11,087 nucleotides of DNA from an uncultured Coriobacteriales bacterium (GTDB taxonomy: Bacteria > Actinomycetota > Coriobacteriia > Coriobacteriales > UMGS124). The stretch's first letter is position 1. Each line of letters opens with the position of its first letter. The position numbers and the translations under genes were made by a program. The notes beneath the pieces were generated by a model, which did not search any database, was not told the origin of the DNA, and was given only the letters and a program-made list of their open reading frames with translations. This document shows positions 1-6,025 of this stretch, in pieces. The stretch spans positions 1-11,087 of the forward strand of contig CAKUKJ010000046.1 in assembly GCA_934662525.1 (NCBI GenBank), in the 5' to 3' direction.

Positions 1-236
1 GGCACATCGAAGGCGATGCCCGCAAAGTTCATGTGCGTGCCCAAGGCGATGAGGGAGTCGGCATCGTCGGCGTCGCCCTGATCCTGCGCGCCGGCTTGCT
101 CGGCGGCCTGGGCCACCGCGTCGAGCGCGCTGCCCAGAGCAGAGGAATCGGCCGCAAAGGCAGGGGCGGCAAGGCAGGTGCCCGCCACGGCGAGCGACAG
201 GACGGCCGGGGCGATGAGCTTGACGGACTTGTACAT
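1..236 (-). CDS. Secreted protein of unknown function, N-terminal part (cut by window edge)
   Basis: The minus strand reads ATG at 236 and stays open to the window edge, giving 78 complete codons. The start is fixed by an AAAGGAGG ribosome site (241-248) 4 nt upstream. The protein begins MYKSVKLIAPAVLSLAVAG and continues TCLAAPAFA-AD. That is a classic Sec signal peptide: two lysines, a hydrophobic core, and a probable signal peptidase I site after AFA at about residue 28. The Cys in AGTC does not fit a lipobox, because Thr sits at -1, so I do not call it a lipoprotein. The visible mature part is Ala/Asp/Gln-rich with no recognised domain, and may be a linker or helical segment. It lies downstream of serS on the same strand but beyond the serS terminator, so it is probably transcribed separately, although I see no convincing promoter at 249-330. 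Function unknown. Confidence 0.8.
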   Translation of the reverse strand, partial: MYKSVKLIAPAVLSLAVAGTCLAAPAFAADSSALGSALDAVAQAAEQAGAQDQGDADDADSLIALGTHMNFAGIAFDV

Positions 237-330
237 GGATCCTCCTTTGAACGGCGCATGCCGGCCGAAAGCCATCGCCACCGCGCCCGAGCCCGCTGCG
301 ACGACTTCCCCCGACACTGCGGCTTCCCCT

Positions 331-369
331 AAAAGAAAAGGCGGCGACAAGTATACCTTGCCGCCGCCT
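331..369 (-). terminator. Rho-independent terminator of serS
   Basis: Arms 340-351 and 357-368 pair over 12 positions with one mismatch around a 5-nt loop, and A339/T369 adds a further pair. On the minus strand the hairpin is followed by TTTTCTTTT (331-339). It starts 8 bp past the serS stop codon and so ends that transcript before the secreted-protein gene. Confidence 0.88.
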
Positions 370-376
370 CGAAGGC

Positions 377-1666
377 CTATCGGATGACGTCGCAACCCAT
401 GTACGGGCGCAGGACCTCGGGCACCGTGACCGTGCCGTCGGCGTTCTGGTAGTTCTCCAGAATGGCGGCCATCGTGCGGCCGGCGGGCAAGCCGCTGCCG
501 TTGAGCGTGTGCACGAGGCGCGTGCCCTTGAAGGCGGCCGGGTCGGAGTAGCGGATGTTGGCGCGGCGGGCCTGGAAGTCGCCGCAGTTGGAGCAGGAGC
601 TGATCTCCTTGTAGGAGTTGTAGCTGGGCAGCCACACCTCCAGGTCGAACGTCTGGCGGGCAGAGAAGCCCAGGTCGCCGCCGCACAGGTTGATGATGCG
701 GTAGGGCAGGCCCAGCGACTGGAGCACGAACTCGGCCTCCTCCACCATGGCGGCCAGGCAGGCGTCGGACTCCTCGGGCTTGGAGAAGTTCACCATCTCG
801 ACCTTGTCGAACTCATGCTGGCGGATGATGCCGCGCGTGTCGCGGCCGGCAGACCCCGCCTCCTCGCGGAAGCACGGGGTGAAGGCGGTGTAGTGCAGCG
901 GGAGCTTGGCCCCGTCGATGACCTCGTCGCGATGCATGTTGGTCAGCACGACCTCGGCCGTGGGGATGAGGTACATGTCCTCTTCTTCGCCGCGCACGTG
1001 ATAGAGGTCGTCCTCGAACTTGGGCAGCTGGCCCGTGCCGTACAGCGTGGCGCGGTTGGCGATGACGGGCATCCAGAACTCCTGGTAGCCGCGCGAGGCG
1101 TGCGTGTCCACGAAGTAGTTGATGAGGGCGCGCTCAAGGCGTGCGCCCATGCCGGCCAGCACCGTGAAGCGGGCGCCGGACAGCTTGACGCCGCGGTCGA
1201 AGTCGAGGATGCCCAGGTCGGTGCCAAGGTCCCAGTGCGGCTTGGCCTCGATGCCCTCGGCCGCGAAGTCGCGCGGGGTGCCCCAGCGCTTGACCTCCAC
1301 GTTGAAGGTCTCGTCGAGGCCCTCGGGGGCGGCGTCGGCCGGGATGTTGGGGATATGGCTCACAAGCTCGGTCTCGGCGGTCTCGAGCTCGTCGCGGCGG
1401 GCGTCGAGCTCGGCGATGCGGTCCTTCATCGAGGCGACCTCGGCACGCATGGCGGCAGCCTCCTCGGCGCGACCGTCCTTCATGAGGGCGCCGATCTCCT
1501 TGGAGGAGCTGTTGCGCTTGGCCTGGAGAGCCTCGACCTCCTGAATCACCTCGCGGCGCTGGGAGTCCAGCGACAGGAAGCGGTCCTTGTCCCACGAGCC
1601 GTGGCGCTTGGCCATGGCGGCGTCGAGGACCTCGGGGTGCTCGCGAAGCAAGCGAATGTCGTGCAT
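377..1666 (-). CDS. serS: Serine--tRNA ligase (SerRS)
   Basis: A 429-residue cytoplasmic class II aminoacyl-tRNA synthetase. It activates serine with ATP and charges tRNA-Ser, and commonly also tRNA-Sec where present. The length matches bacterial SerRS. Residues about 1-105 form the N-terminal antiparallel coiled-coil arm that grips the long variable arm of tRNA-Ser. The catalytic core shows the serine-binding TAE (236-238), motif 2 as FREEAGSAGRDTRG (266-279) and motif 3 as NGSGLPAGRT followed by AAILEN (389-405). Motif 3 has PAG where many family members have AVG; the essential Arg is kept. The start ATG at 1666 has AGGAGG (1673-1678) 6 nt upstream. The open frame continues further upstream, but that extension lacks family similarity and a ribosome site. 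The gene is monocistronic, with its own terminator and a divergent promoter region upstream. No T-box motif is visible in the leader. Confidence 0.98.
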   Translation of the reverse strand: MHDIRLLREHPEVLDAAMAKRHGSWDKDRFLSLDSQRREVIQEVEALQAKRNSSSKEIGALMKDGRAEEAAAMRAEVASMKDRIAELDARRDELETAETELVSHIPNIPADAAPEGLDETFNVEVKRWGTPRDFAAEGIEAKPHWDLGTDLGILDFDRGVKLSGARFTVLAGMGARLERALINYFVDTHASRGYQEFWMPVIANRATLYGTGQLPKFEDDLYHVRGEEEDMYLIPTAEVVLTNMHRDEVIDGAKLPLHYTAFTPCFREEAGSAGRDTRGIIRQHEFDKVEMVNFSKPEESDACLAAMVEEAEFVLQSLGLPYRIINLCGGDLGFSARQTFDLEVWLPSYNSYKEISSCSNCGDFQARRANIRYSDPAAFKGTRLVHTLNGSGLPAGRTMAAILENYQNADGTVTVPEVLRPYMGCDVIR

Positions 1667-1766
1667 GTCGTTCCTCCTGTGGTGTGGCGGCCCCAGAATG
1701 AGGCCGCAAAGGCTGTGATGCCCTCCGCCGTGCGCATGACGTGCGGGCGAATCGCATAATTCCGTC

Positions 1767-1804
1767 ATTTTAGCCCCTGAAGCAAGCTAATGTGGGGGTA
1801 TGCT
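1767..1804. promoter_or_regulatory. Divergent promoter region between serS and the acidic-tail membrane protein
   Basis: The 173-bp gap between serS and the plus-strand gene is locally AT-richer. On the minus strand TAAAAT (1767-1772) is a 5/6 match to a -10 box; only a weak CCCACA lies 18 bp upstream. On the plus strand TATGCT (1799-1804) is a 4/6 -10 box with weak CTGAAG 16 bp upstream. A dyad TTAGC-N11-GCTAA (1770-1790) lies across both. Promoter assignment is tentative; the divergent gene arrangement is certain. Confidence 0.35.
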
Positions 1805-1839
1805 ATCGCACGCATGTATCTACCACAGCTGGAGGACCC

Positions 1840-2097
1840 ATGGATTTCTTTTTGTGGCTGTTCGGATGGCCGACCGAGTCTGGTTTCACGCTTTTCGGCA
1901 TGGAAAACGGCGTCGTGTTCCTCGTCTTCGGCGGCATGCTCGCCTTCCTGATCGTTGCCTATCTCGCCGAGCGCAAGACGCACAAGATGTTCTACAACCA
2001 CCCCGTCGAGGAAGACAAGGACTGGTGGGAGGACGAGGACGACGACTGGGACGACGATGACGAGGAAGACGACGATGACGAGGACGACAAGAAGTAG
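1840..2097 (+). CDS. Small single-pass membrane protein with poly-acidic tail
   Basis: An 85-residue protein that I do not recognise as a named family. ATG at 1840 is supported by GGAGG (1831-1835), 4 nt away; an in-frame upstream ATG lacks a comparable site. The short N-terminal part has aromatic residues, followed by one membrane segment at about 22-43 (GVVFLVFGGMLAFLIVA) and a basic patch (ERKTHK, 44-49). The C-terminal tail at 57-83 is Asp/Glu at 23 of 27 positions, with three Trp and one Lys. By the positive-inside rule the tail should face the cytoplasm, where it could bind cations or basic proteins; that is inference. The next gene begins 58 bp downstream with no terminator between, so the two are probably one operon with the CmpB-like membrane protein. 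Confidence 0.85.
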   Translation: MDFFLWLFGWPTESGFTLFGMENGVVFLVFGGMLAFLIVAYLAERKTHKMFYNHPVEEDKDWWEDEDDDWDDDDEEDDDDEDDKK

Positions 2098-2155
2098 TCT
2101 TATCTAGCGCCCGCGTTACGTCTCTCCTACCGCCCGCGAACAAGGAGGCGTCCCC

Positions 2156-3457
2156 GTGACGACCGACAACGAGAAAGCCGGCACCGCCGACGTCAAGCCC
2201 GCCGCACAGCAGCCCGCAGGCGAGAACGCCGGGGCGCAGCAAGATGCCGCCGAGGTACCAGACGGCCCCATCGTGACCGAGGGAGAGGCCGTGCCCGCCA
2301 AGAAGGTGCCGCTGCCGCTCAAGGTGTTCGGCGTGCTCTCGATCATCCAGGGCGCAGGCGAGATCCTCCTGCTGCTCGGCGTGCTGCTCGCCATCATCCT
2401 GGCATTCGTGTTCGAGATCGACATCTCGCAGTACACCAACGGCGTCCCGCTGCAAAAGCCGGTCCTGGCGCTTATGATCGTGCTGGCTTCCGTGCTGGCC
2501 CTTCTGTCGGGCTTCGAGATCGCGCTGGGCGTGCTGCTCATCAAGAACAGGCGTCGCCACTCCGCGCAAATCGCGCGAACCATCATGGTGCTGCTTGTGG
2601 CCCAGCTCATCCTCAACATCCTGAACACGGGCGTCGGCCCCGAGCTCAGCCAGCTGGGCATCTCCATCATCTTCATGATCGTGCTGCAGATTTACCTCGA
2701 CCCATCGCTCGTGGAAGAGCGCGCCCTCGACCGCATGCTGCGCAAGCTCGACGCGCGCAGCCGCGAGGAGGAGCGTCTGGAGCACCTCAAGAAGTACGGG
2801 GGCAAGGCTCCTTTCAAGCTCACGTTCTTCAACCTGTTCTGGACGTTCGTCATCTGCTGCGTGCTGGGCGTCATCATCGAGACGATTTACTGCCTCGTGG
2901 TGGGCGCGGGCTACATGGATCGCGCAGGCCTGCTCTACGGCCCGTTCTCACCCATCTACGGCTTCGGCGCGGTGCTCATGACCATTGGCCTCAATGGCAT
3001 CCGCGACAAAAACCCCCTGCCCATCTTCCTGCTCAGCGCCGTCATCGGCGGTGCGTTCGAGTTCCTGGTGAGCTACTTGTTGGAATACGCCTTCGGCATC
3101 ACCGCCTGGGACTACACAGGGTCGTTCCTGTCTATCGACGGGCGCACGAACGGCTTCTTCATGGCAGCCTGGGGCTTGCTGGGCCTGGCATGGGTGAAGT
3201 TCCTCATGCCCGCTATCTTCGACCTCATCCACAAGATCCCGTGGAACTGGCGCTACGGCGTGACGACCGTCGCGCTCATCCTCATGCTCATCGACGGCGG
3301 CCTCACGCTTGTGAGCTACGACCGCTGGTTCTCGCGCCAGGTGGGCATTCCCGCCGAGACGGCCGTGGAGGAGTTCTGCGACGAGCATTACCCCGATTCG
3401 TGGATGGAGAACCGCTTCCAGACCATGACGATGAACGCCAGCAACGCCGCACGCTAA
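2156..3457 (+). CDS. Polytopic membrane protein with C-terminal CmpB-like (putative ABC-transporter type IV) domain
   Basis: A 433-residue integral membrane protein. Translation starts at GTG 2156, with AAGGAGG (2142-2148) 7 nt upstream. Residues 1-50 are Ala/Gln/Glu-rich and probably disordered. Residues 52-180 hold about four hydrophobic helices. A charged cytoplasmic stretch (182-217, many Glu/Arg/Lys) leads to a second membrane module (222-388). That module carries hallmarks of the CmpB/DUF1113 family (Pfam 'ABC_trans_CmpB'): YGPFSPIYGFG (261-271), FEFLVSYLLEYAFG (301-314), WDY (318-320) and the GR...WGLLG region (329-343). The family name comes from a loose transporter association; no ATPase, Walker motif or binding protein is nearby, so transport activity is unproven. 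A soluble tail of about 45 residues with two Trp follows the last helix. It probably forms an operon with the upstream acidic-tail protein and ends at a strong terminator. The N-terminal four-helix module is an addition to the usual short CmpB form. Confidence 0.85.
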   Translation: MTTDNEKAGTADVKPAAQQPAGENAGAQQDAAEVPDGPIVTEGEAVPAKKVPLPLKVFGVLSIIQGAGEILLLLGVLLAIILAFVFEIDISQYTNGVPLQKPVLALMIVLASVLALLSGFEIALGVLLIKNRRRHSAQIARTIMVLLVAQLILNILNTGVGPELSQLGISIIFMIVLQIYLDPSLVEERALDRMLRKLDARSREEERLEHLKKYGGKAPFKLTFFNLFWTFVICCVLGVIIETIYCLVVGAGYMDRAGLLYGPFSPIYGFGAVLMTIGLNGIRDKNPLPIFLLSAVIGGAFEFLVSYLLEYAFGITAWDYTGSFLSIDGRTNGFFMAAWGLLGLAWVKFLMPAIFDLIHKIPWNWRYGVTTVALILMLIDGGLTLVSYDRWFSRQVGIPAETAVEEFCDEHYPDSWMENRFQTMTMNASNAAR

Positions 3458-3460
3458 GAG

Positions 3461-3485
3461 AAAAGGCCGGGTAACCGGCCTTTTT
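3461..3485 (+). terminator. Rho-independent terminator of the CmpB-like gene
   Basis: AAAAGGCCGG (3461-3470), a GTAA loop, CCGGCC (3475-3480), then TTTTT (3481-3485). It starts 4 bp after the stop codon. The A-tract before the stem lets it act on the minus strand too, as TTTTCTC after the same stem. Confidence 0.92.
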
Positions 3486-3493
3486 CATCTCTC

Positions 3494-3531
3494 AAAACGC
3501 ACGAAGGCCTCTGGTGTGCCAGGGGCCTTCG
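3494..3531 (-). terminator. Terminator of the HTH/PBP-like regulator gene
   Basis: CGAAGGCCTCTGG (3502-3514) pairs with CCAGGGGCCTTCG (3519-3531) over 13 bp, with one G-U wobble and a 4-nt loop. It begins 1 bp past the regulator's stop codon. The minus strand then reads TGCG and TTTT (3494-3497), a short U-tract, so the hairpin is strong but the tail is weak. The adjacent plus-strand terminator would back it up. Confidence 0.75.
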
Positions 3532-3532
3532 A

Positions 3533-4579
3533 TTAGCATTCGTACACTGATTCGCCCATAAGCCTCGTGTCATAGAGCGAACCGTCGAACTCGCTGCGGA
3601 ACGCCGCCGTGCGCAGCAGGCTGCGGGCGGCCTTGATGAAGGTCGACGTTGCAGGAGTCTTGAGCACCACGAGGTCCACCGTCTCCTCCTGCATGGCGAC
3701 GAACTCCACGCTCTTGAGCTGGCGCGCAGGCTTTGCCGACGTGACGGCGACGCTTGCCAGGCCGCGCGACACCATGAGGGCCTGTGCAAGCTCCGATGCC
3801 GCCGGGCGGTCGTAGCCGGCAAGGGCGTCTCCGCGCGCCTCCAGGTACTTGAGCTTCTCGTCGAGAAGCACGCGCGCGGCCGCGCCGCGCTCGCGGTTTG
3901 CAATCACCACGCCGGGCTTGAGCAGGTCGGCCCACTCATAGAGCCCCAACGGGTTGCCCGCCCCCACCGTAAACCCCACCTTGCGCTTGAAGAGCCTGAA
4001 GGCGACCGCCGGCACCCCCGGCAGCAACGCGCGCAGATAGGGAGCGTTGTACGCCCGGTCGTGCTCGCTCCATAGGCCCACGACGGCCGCGTGGGCGCCG
4101 CCCGCATACATGCGCGCGAGGCTCATGTAATCGTTAGTGTGGGAGCGCAACGCCTTGACGCCAAGGCCAGCCAGGTAGTTTGCCAGAACATCGGCCACCA
4201 TGTCTTGGCCGCCCACCACAATGGAGCCGCGCACCCATGCCGGCACCTCGTCGAGCACGTCGGCAGGCACGGGCACGATGCCCGGCTCGGCGGTGCCGCT
4301 GCCGCATGAGCCCGCAGGCCCCTCGCCCGAACCGGCGACGGCCCCTTCTAGGTGCCTGCGCACGTCGTCATACCGGAAACGCATCTGCCTGCCCACGCGA
4401 TACGAGGGCAGTTCTCCCGTGCGGGCAAGCTTGTACACGGTGTTGCGGCTCAAATGCAGGATTCGCGTGACGTCTTCCACACGAAGCGCGTCGCCTTGGG
4501 CAAACCCCAGGTCGGTCGATTCTATAGGCCGGGCAGGCAGCCCCTGCACGGCATGCTCGGCGTTTGTATCTTCAGCCAC
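3533..4579 (-). CDS. Regulator: excisionase-type HTH fused to a PBP-like ligand-binding domain
   Basis: A 348-residue cytoplasmic protein, probably a ligand-responsive transcription factor. I choose GTG 4579 because GGGAGGG (4583-4589) sits just upstream; a TTG four codons earlier would overlap that ribosome site. Residues 32-78 are a MerR/excisionase-type helix-turn-helix (HTH_17): LRVEDVTRILHLSRNTVYK, then a GELPSYRVGRQMRF wing and DDVRRHL. A Gly/Ala linker (80-100) leads to a domain at about 118-325 like PBP_like (Pfam PF12727), a molybdate/tungstate-binding-protein relative. It shows the family's NRERGAAARVLLDEKL stretch (228-243; the usual form is NRQRGSGTR) and a typical VAV...A.....FV run. 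There is no signal peptide, so ligand would be sensed inside the cell. No modABC or molybdopterin genes are in view, so the ligand cannot be named. The AT-rich region upstream probably holds its promoter and possibly its own operators. Confidence 0.88.
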   Translation of the reverse strand: MAEDTNAEHAVQGLPARPIESTDLGFAQGDALRVEDVTRILHLSRNTVYKLARTGELPSYRVGRQMRFRYDDVRRHLEGAVAGSGEGPAGSCGSGTAEPGIVPVPADVLDEVPAWVRGSIVVGGQDMVADVLANYLAGLGVKALRSHTNDYMSLARMYAGGAHAAVVGLWSEHDRAYNAPYLRALLPGVPAVAFRLFKRKVGFTVGAGNPLGLYEWADLLKPGVVIANRERGAAARVLLDEKLKYLEARGDALAGYDRPAASELAQALMVSRGLASVAVTSAKPARQLKSVEFVAMQEETVDLVVLKTPATSTFIKAARSLLRTAAFRSEFDGSLYDTRLMGESVYEC

Positions 4580-4734
4580 AAGCCCTCCCAAGGCTTTAAA
4601 GCTTAGAGCTGTATCAAATGGTACTCATTAGCACGACTTGGTATTAGTATATGCCAGTCTGCCTCGTTTGTTCGTTGCATATGTCACACAAGAGTACTAT
4701 CCGTCTTGTTGTTCTAGATAGTTTGCTCTTAAAC

Positions 4735-4750
4735 GCGAGATGCGTCTCGC
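4735..4750 (+). repeat. Short perfect inverted repeat (hairpin)
   Basis: GCGAGA-TGCG-TCTCGC: a 6-bp perfect stem with a 4-nt loop, just upstream of the terminator-like hairpin. It could be the first hairpin of a leader RNA or an operator. Confidence 0.45.
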
Positions 4751-4773
4751 ACATACATTTACCCTCCCAAGGG

Positions 4774-4818
4774 ACGAAGGCCAGTTCGATGCAGAGTCGG
4801 GCGGCTTTCGTTTTATTT
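4774..4818 (+). terminator. Terminator-like / attenuator-like hairpin in the tlyA operon leader
   Basis: ACGAAGGCC (4774-4782) pairs with GGCTTTCGT (4803-4811) over 9 bp with one G-U wobble around a 20-nt loop. It is followed by TTTTATTT (4811-4818). It lies 69 bp upstream of the membrane-protein start on the same strand, with no plus-strand gene before it. It would therefore stop a leader transcript or a small RNA, not a coding gene. The large loop lowers confidence. Confidence 0.45.
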
Positions 4819-4886
4819 GGTCGCTTTTACAGACGCATGGGCATACGCATCAAGTATCCTATACGGACGGCAAACGGGAGGCCTTC

Positions 4887-5216
4887 ATGGTAAACGTTCT
4901 CATCAGACTCATACGTGTGCTGCCCATATTGGCGATCGTGGCCGTCGTCACAGCCGTGCTCTACGGCCTCCTGGTAGCAACAAGCACGCGCGACAGGGCG
5001 CGCCGCATCCTCGTGCGCGTCCTCAGCTGGGTGAACGGCGGCCTCACCGTCGTGTTTACCCTCATCACGCTGTATGCCCTCTCCGAGAACAACGTCTATG
5101 TTTTGGAAATAGCGGACGTGAGCGCCGCACTTTTTGCCATCGTGTTCATCATCGTGCGCATCGCAGCCTGGCGCATGCGCGCAAAAGCGTCCGCAAAGGA
5201 AACCAAGCATGCCTAG
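4887..5216 (+). CDS. Small three-helix membrane protein, unknown function
   Basis: A 109-residue protein that I cannot place in a named family. ATG 4887 has GGGAGG 5 nt upstream; the open frame reaches back to 4740, but that part is polar, not conserved in character and lacks a good ribosome site. Hydrophobic segments lie at about 12-33 (PILAIVAVVTAVLYGLLVA), 45-65 (SWVNGGLTVVFTLITLYAL) and 78-97 (ADVSAALFAIVFIIVRIAA). A basic loop (RDRARR) lies between the first two, and the C-terminus is Lys/Ala-rich. The last codons overlap the start of tlyA by 8 nt, which implies translational coupling and one transcript. Small membrane genes upstream of housekeeping genes are common, so the link to tlyA may be only organisational. 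Confidence 0.82.
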   Translation: MVNVLIRLIRVLPILAIVAVVTAVLYGLLVATSTRDRARRILVRVLSWVNGGLTVVFTLITLYALSENNVYVLEIADVSAALFAIVFIIVRIAAWRMRAKASAKETKHA

Positions 5217-6018
5217 CGCCCGTCTCGACCTCGTCCTCTCCAAGCTGGGCAAATGTCCCTCGCGCGCCCAGGCGAAATCCGCCATCGAGCAGGGGCTTGT
5301 GTTTGTGAACGGGCAGGCCTGCACCAAGGTGAGCGCGACGGTGACGCCGGCCGACAAAATCGAGGTGCGCGGGGTCGCCTGCCCATATGTGGGCAGGGGC
5401 GGGCTCAAGCTGGCACGCGCCCTTGAGCTGTGGAATATCGACCTGGCAGGGCTGAGATGCGTGGACGCCGGCGCCTCCACGGGCGGCTTCACCGACTGCA
5501 TGCTGCAGGCGGGCGCGGCGCACGTGTGGTCCATCGACGTGGGCCACGATCAGCTGCACGCCCGCCTCCTTGCCGACGAGCGCGTCACAAGCCTGGAGGG
5601 TCTCGACATCCGCGACGCCACGCCCGAGCTCATGGGCGGAGAGGCAGACTTTTTGGGGTCGGACGTGTCGTTCATCTCGCTGGGCAAGGTGCTGCCGAGC
5701 TTGGCCGCGCTCGTACGCTCGGGCGGACATGCCGTGTGCCTCATCAAACCCCAGTTCGAGGCGGGCCCCGAGCATGTGGGCAAGCGCGGCGTCGTAAAGG
5801 ATCCGCAGGTGCACCGCGACGTGATCGCCGGCGTCGTAGAACAGGCCCGCGAGGCGGGATTCGCCGCGCTCGACCTTGCCCACTCCCCCATCAAAGGCCC
5901 AGAAGGCAACATCGAGTACCTGGTCTACCTGGAAAGGGGCGCACAAGACGCCGGCACGGTCGATGCCGCCCGCATAGGCGAGGTCGTGGCGCAAGCCCAC
6001 GCCGAGCTCAACGCATAA
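5209..6018 (+). CDS. tlyA: TlyA-family rRNA 2'-O-ribose methyltransferase
   Basis: A 269-residue cytoplasmic enzyme. Mycobacterial TlyA methylates the 2'-OH of C1409 in 16S and C1920 in 23S rRNA with S-adenosylmethionine, and its loss gives capreomycin resistance; the same role is inferred here. An N-terminal S4 RNA-binding domain (about 4-55; RLDLVLSKLG...QGLVFVNG) is followed by an FtsJ/RrmJ-type Rossmann domain with SAM motif DAGASTGGFTDCML (86-99). The K-D-K-E catalytic tetrad is readable as K67 (GRGGLK), D152 (GSDVSF), K180 (LIKPQFE) and E236 (GNIEY). ATG 5209 overlaps the upstream gene by 8 nt and has AAGGA (5196-5200) 8 nt before it. In many actinobacteria nadK and recN follow tlyA; here a convergent gene follows instead, with stop codons 7 bp apart and no visible terminator. 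Confidence 0.95.
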   Translation: MPSARLDLVLSKLGKCPSRAQAKSAIEQGLVFVNGQACTKVSATVTPADKIEVRGVACPYVGRGGLKLARALELWNIDLAGLRCVDAGASTGGFTDCMLQAGAAHVWSIDVGHDQLHARLLADERVTSLEGLDIRDATPELMGGEADFLGSDVSFISLGKVLPSLAALVRSGGHAVCLIKPQFEAGPEHVGKRGVVKDPQVHRDVIAGVVEQAREAGFAALDLAHSPIKGPEGNIEYLVYLERGAQDAGTVDAARIGEVVAQAHAELNA

Positions 6019-6025
6019 GGCAGGC

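Larger units (their letters stand above)
4592..4886. other. AT-rich non-coding divergent region with leader-like structures
   Basis: This is the largest clearly AT-richer stretch of the window. It separates the regulator (minus) from the membrane protein/tlyA pair (plus). Short open frames cross it but lack good ribosome sites or protein-like composition, so I call no gene. It contains TATACT on the minus strand as a possible -10 box with no matching -35, an inverted pair ATGGTACTC (4618-4626) / GAGTACTAT (4692-4700), a 6-bp hairpin (4735-4750) and a terminator-like hairpin with a T-rich tail (4774-4818). The last two could form a regulatory leader or end a small RNA. Confidence 0.5.

Noticed and set aside
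170..185. Lipobox in the left-edge secreted protein
   Set aside because: The residue before the cysteine is Thr (AGTC), which does not fit a lipoprotein signal; AFA-AD is a better signal peptidase I site.
509..1759. A 416-codon open frame on the plus strand
   Set aside because: It is antisense to serS, which is unmistakable; composition is that of a GC shadow frame.
1667..1770. Possible T-box leader for serS
   Set aside because: No T-box consensus or specifier/terminator pair is visible in the roughly 100 nt of leader, which is also too short.
2040..2096. GAC/GAT-rich run as a simple-sequence repeat
   Set aside because: It has no fixed unit and mixes Asp and Glu codons; it is better explained as coding for the acidic tail.
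1886..2785. A 299-codon minus-strand open frame over the acidic-tail and CmpB-like genes
   Set aside because: No ribosome site or domain; the plus-strand genes have good starts and membrane-protein character.
4651..4893. Short open frame(s) inside the AT-rich leader
   Set aside because: No proper ribosome site, unnatural composition, and overlap with the well-supported gene start at 4887.
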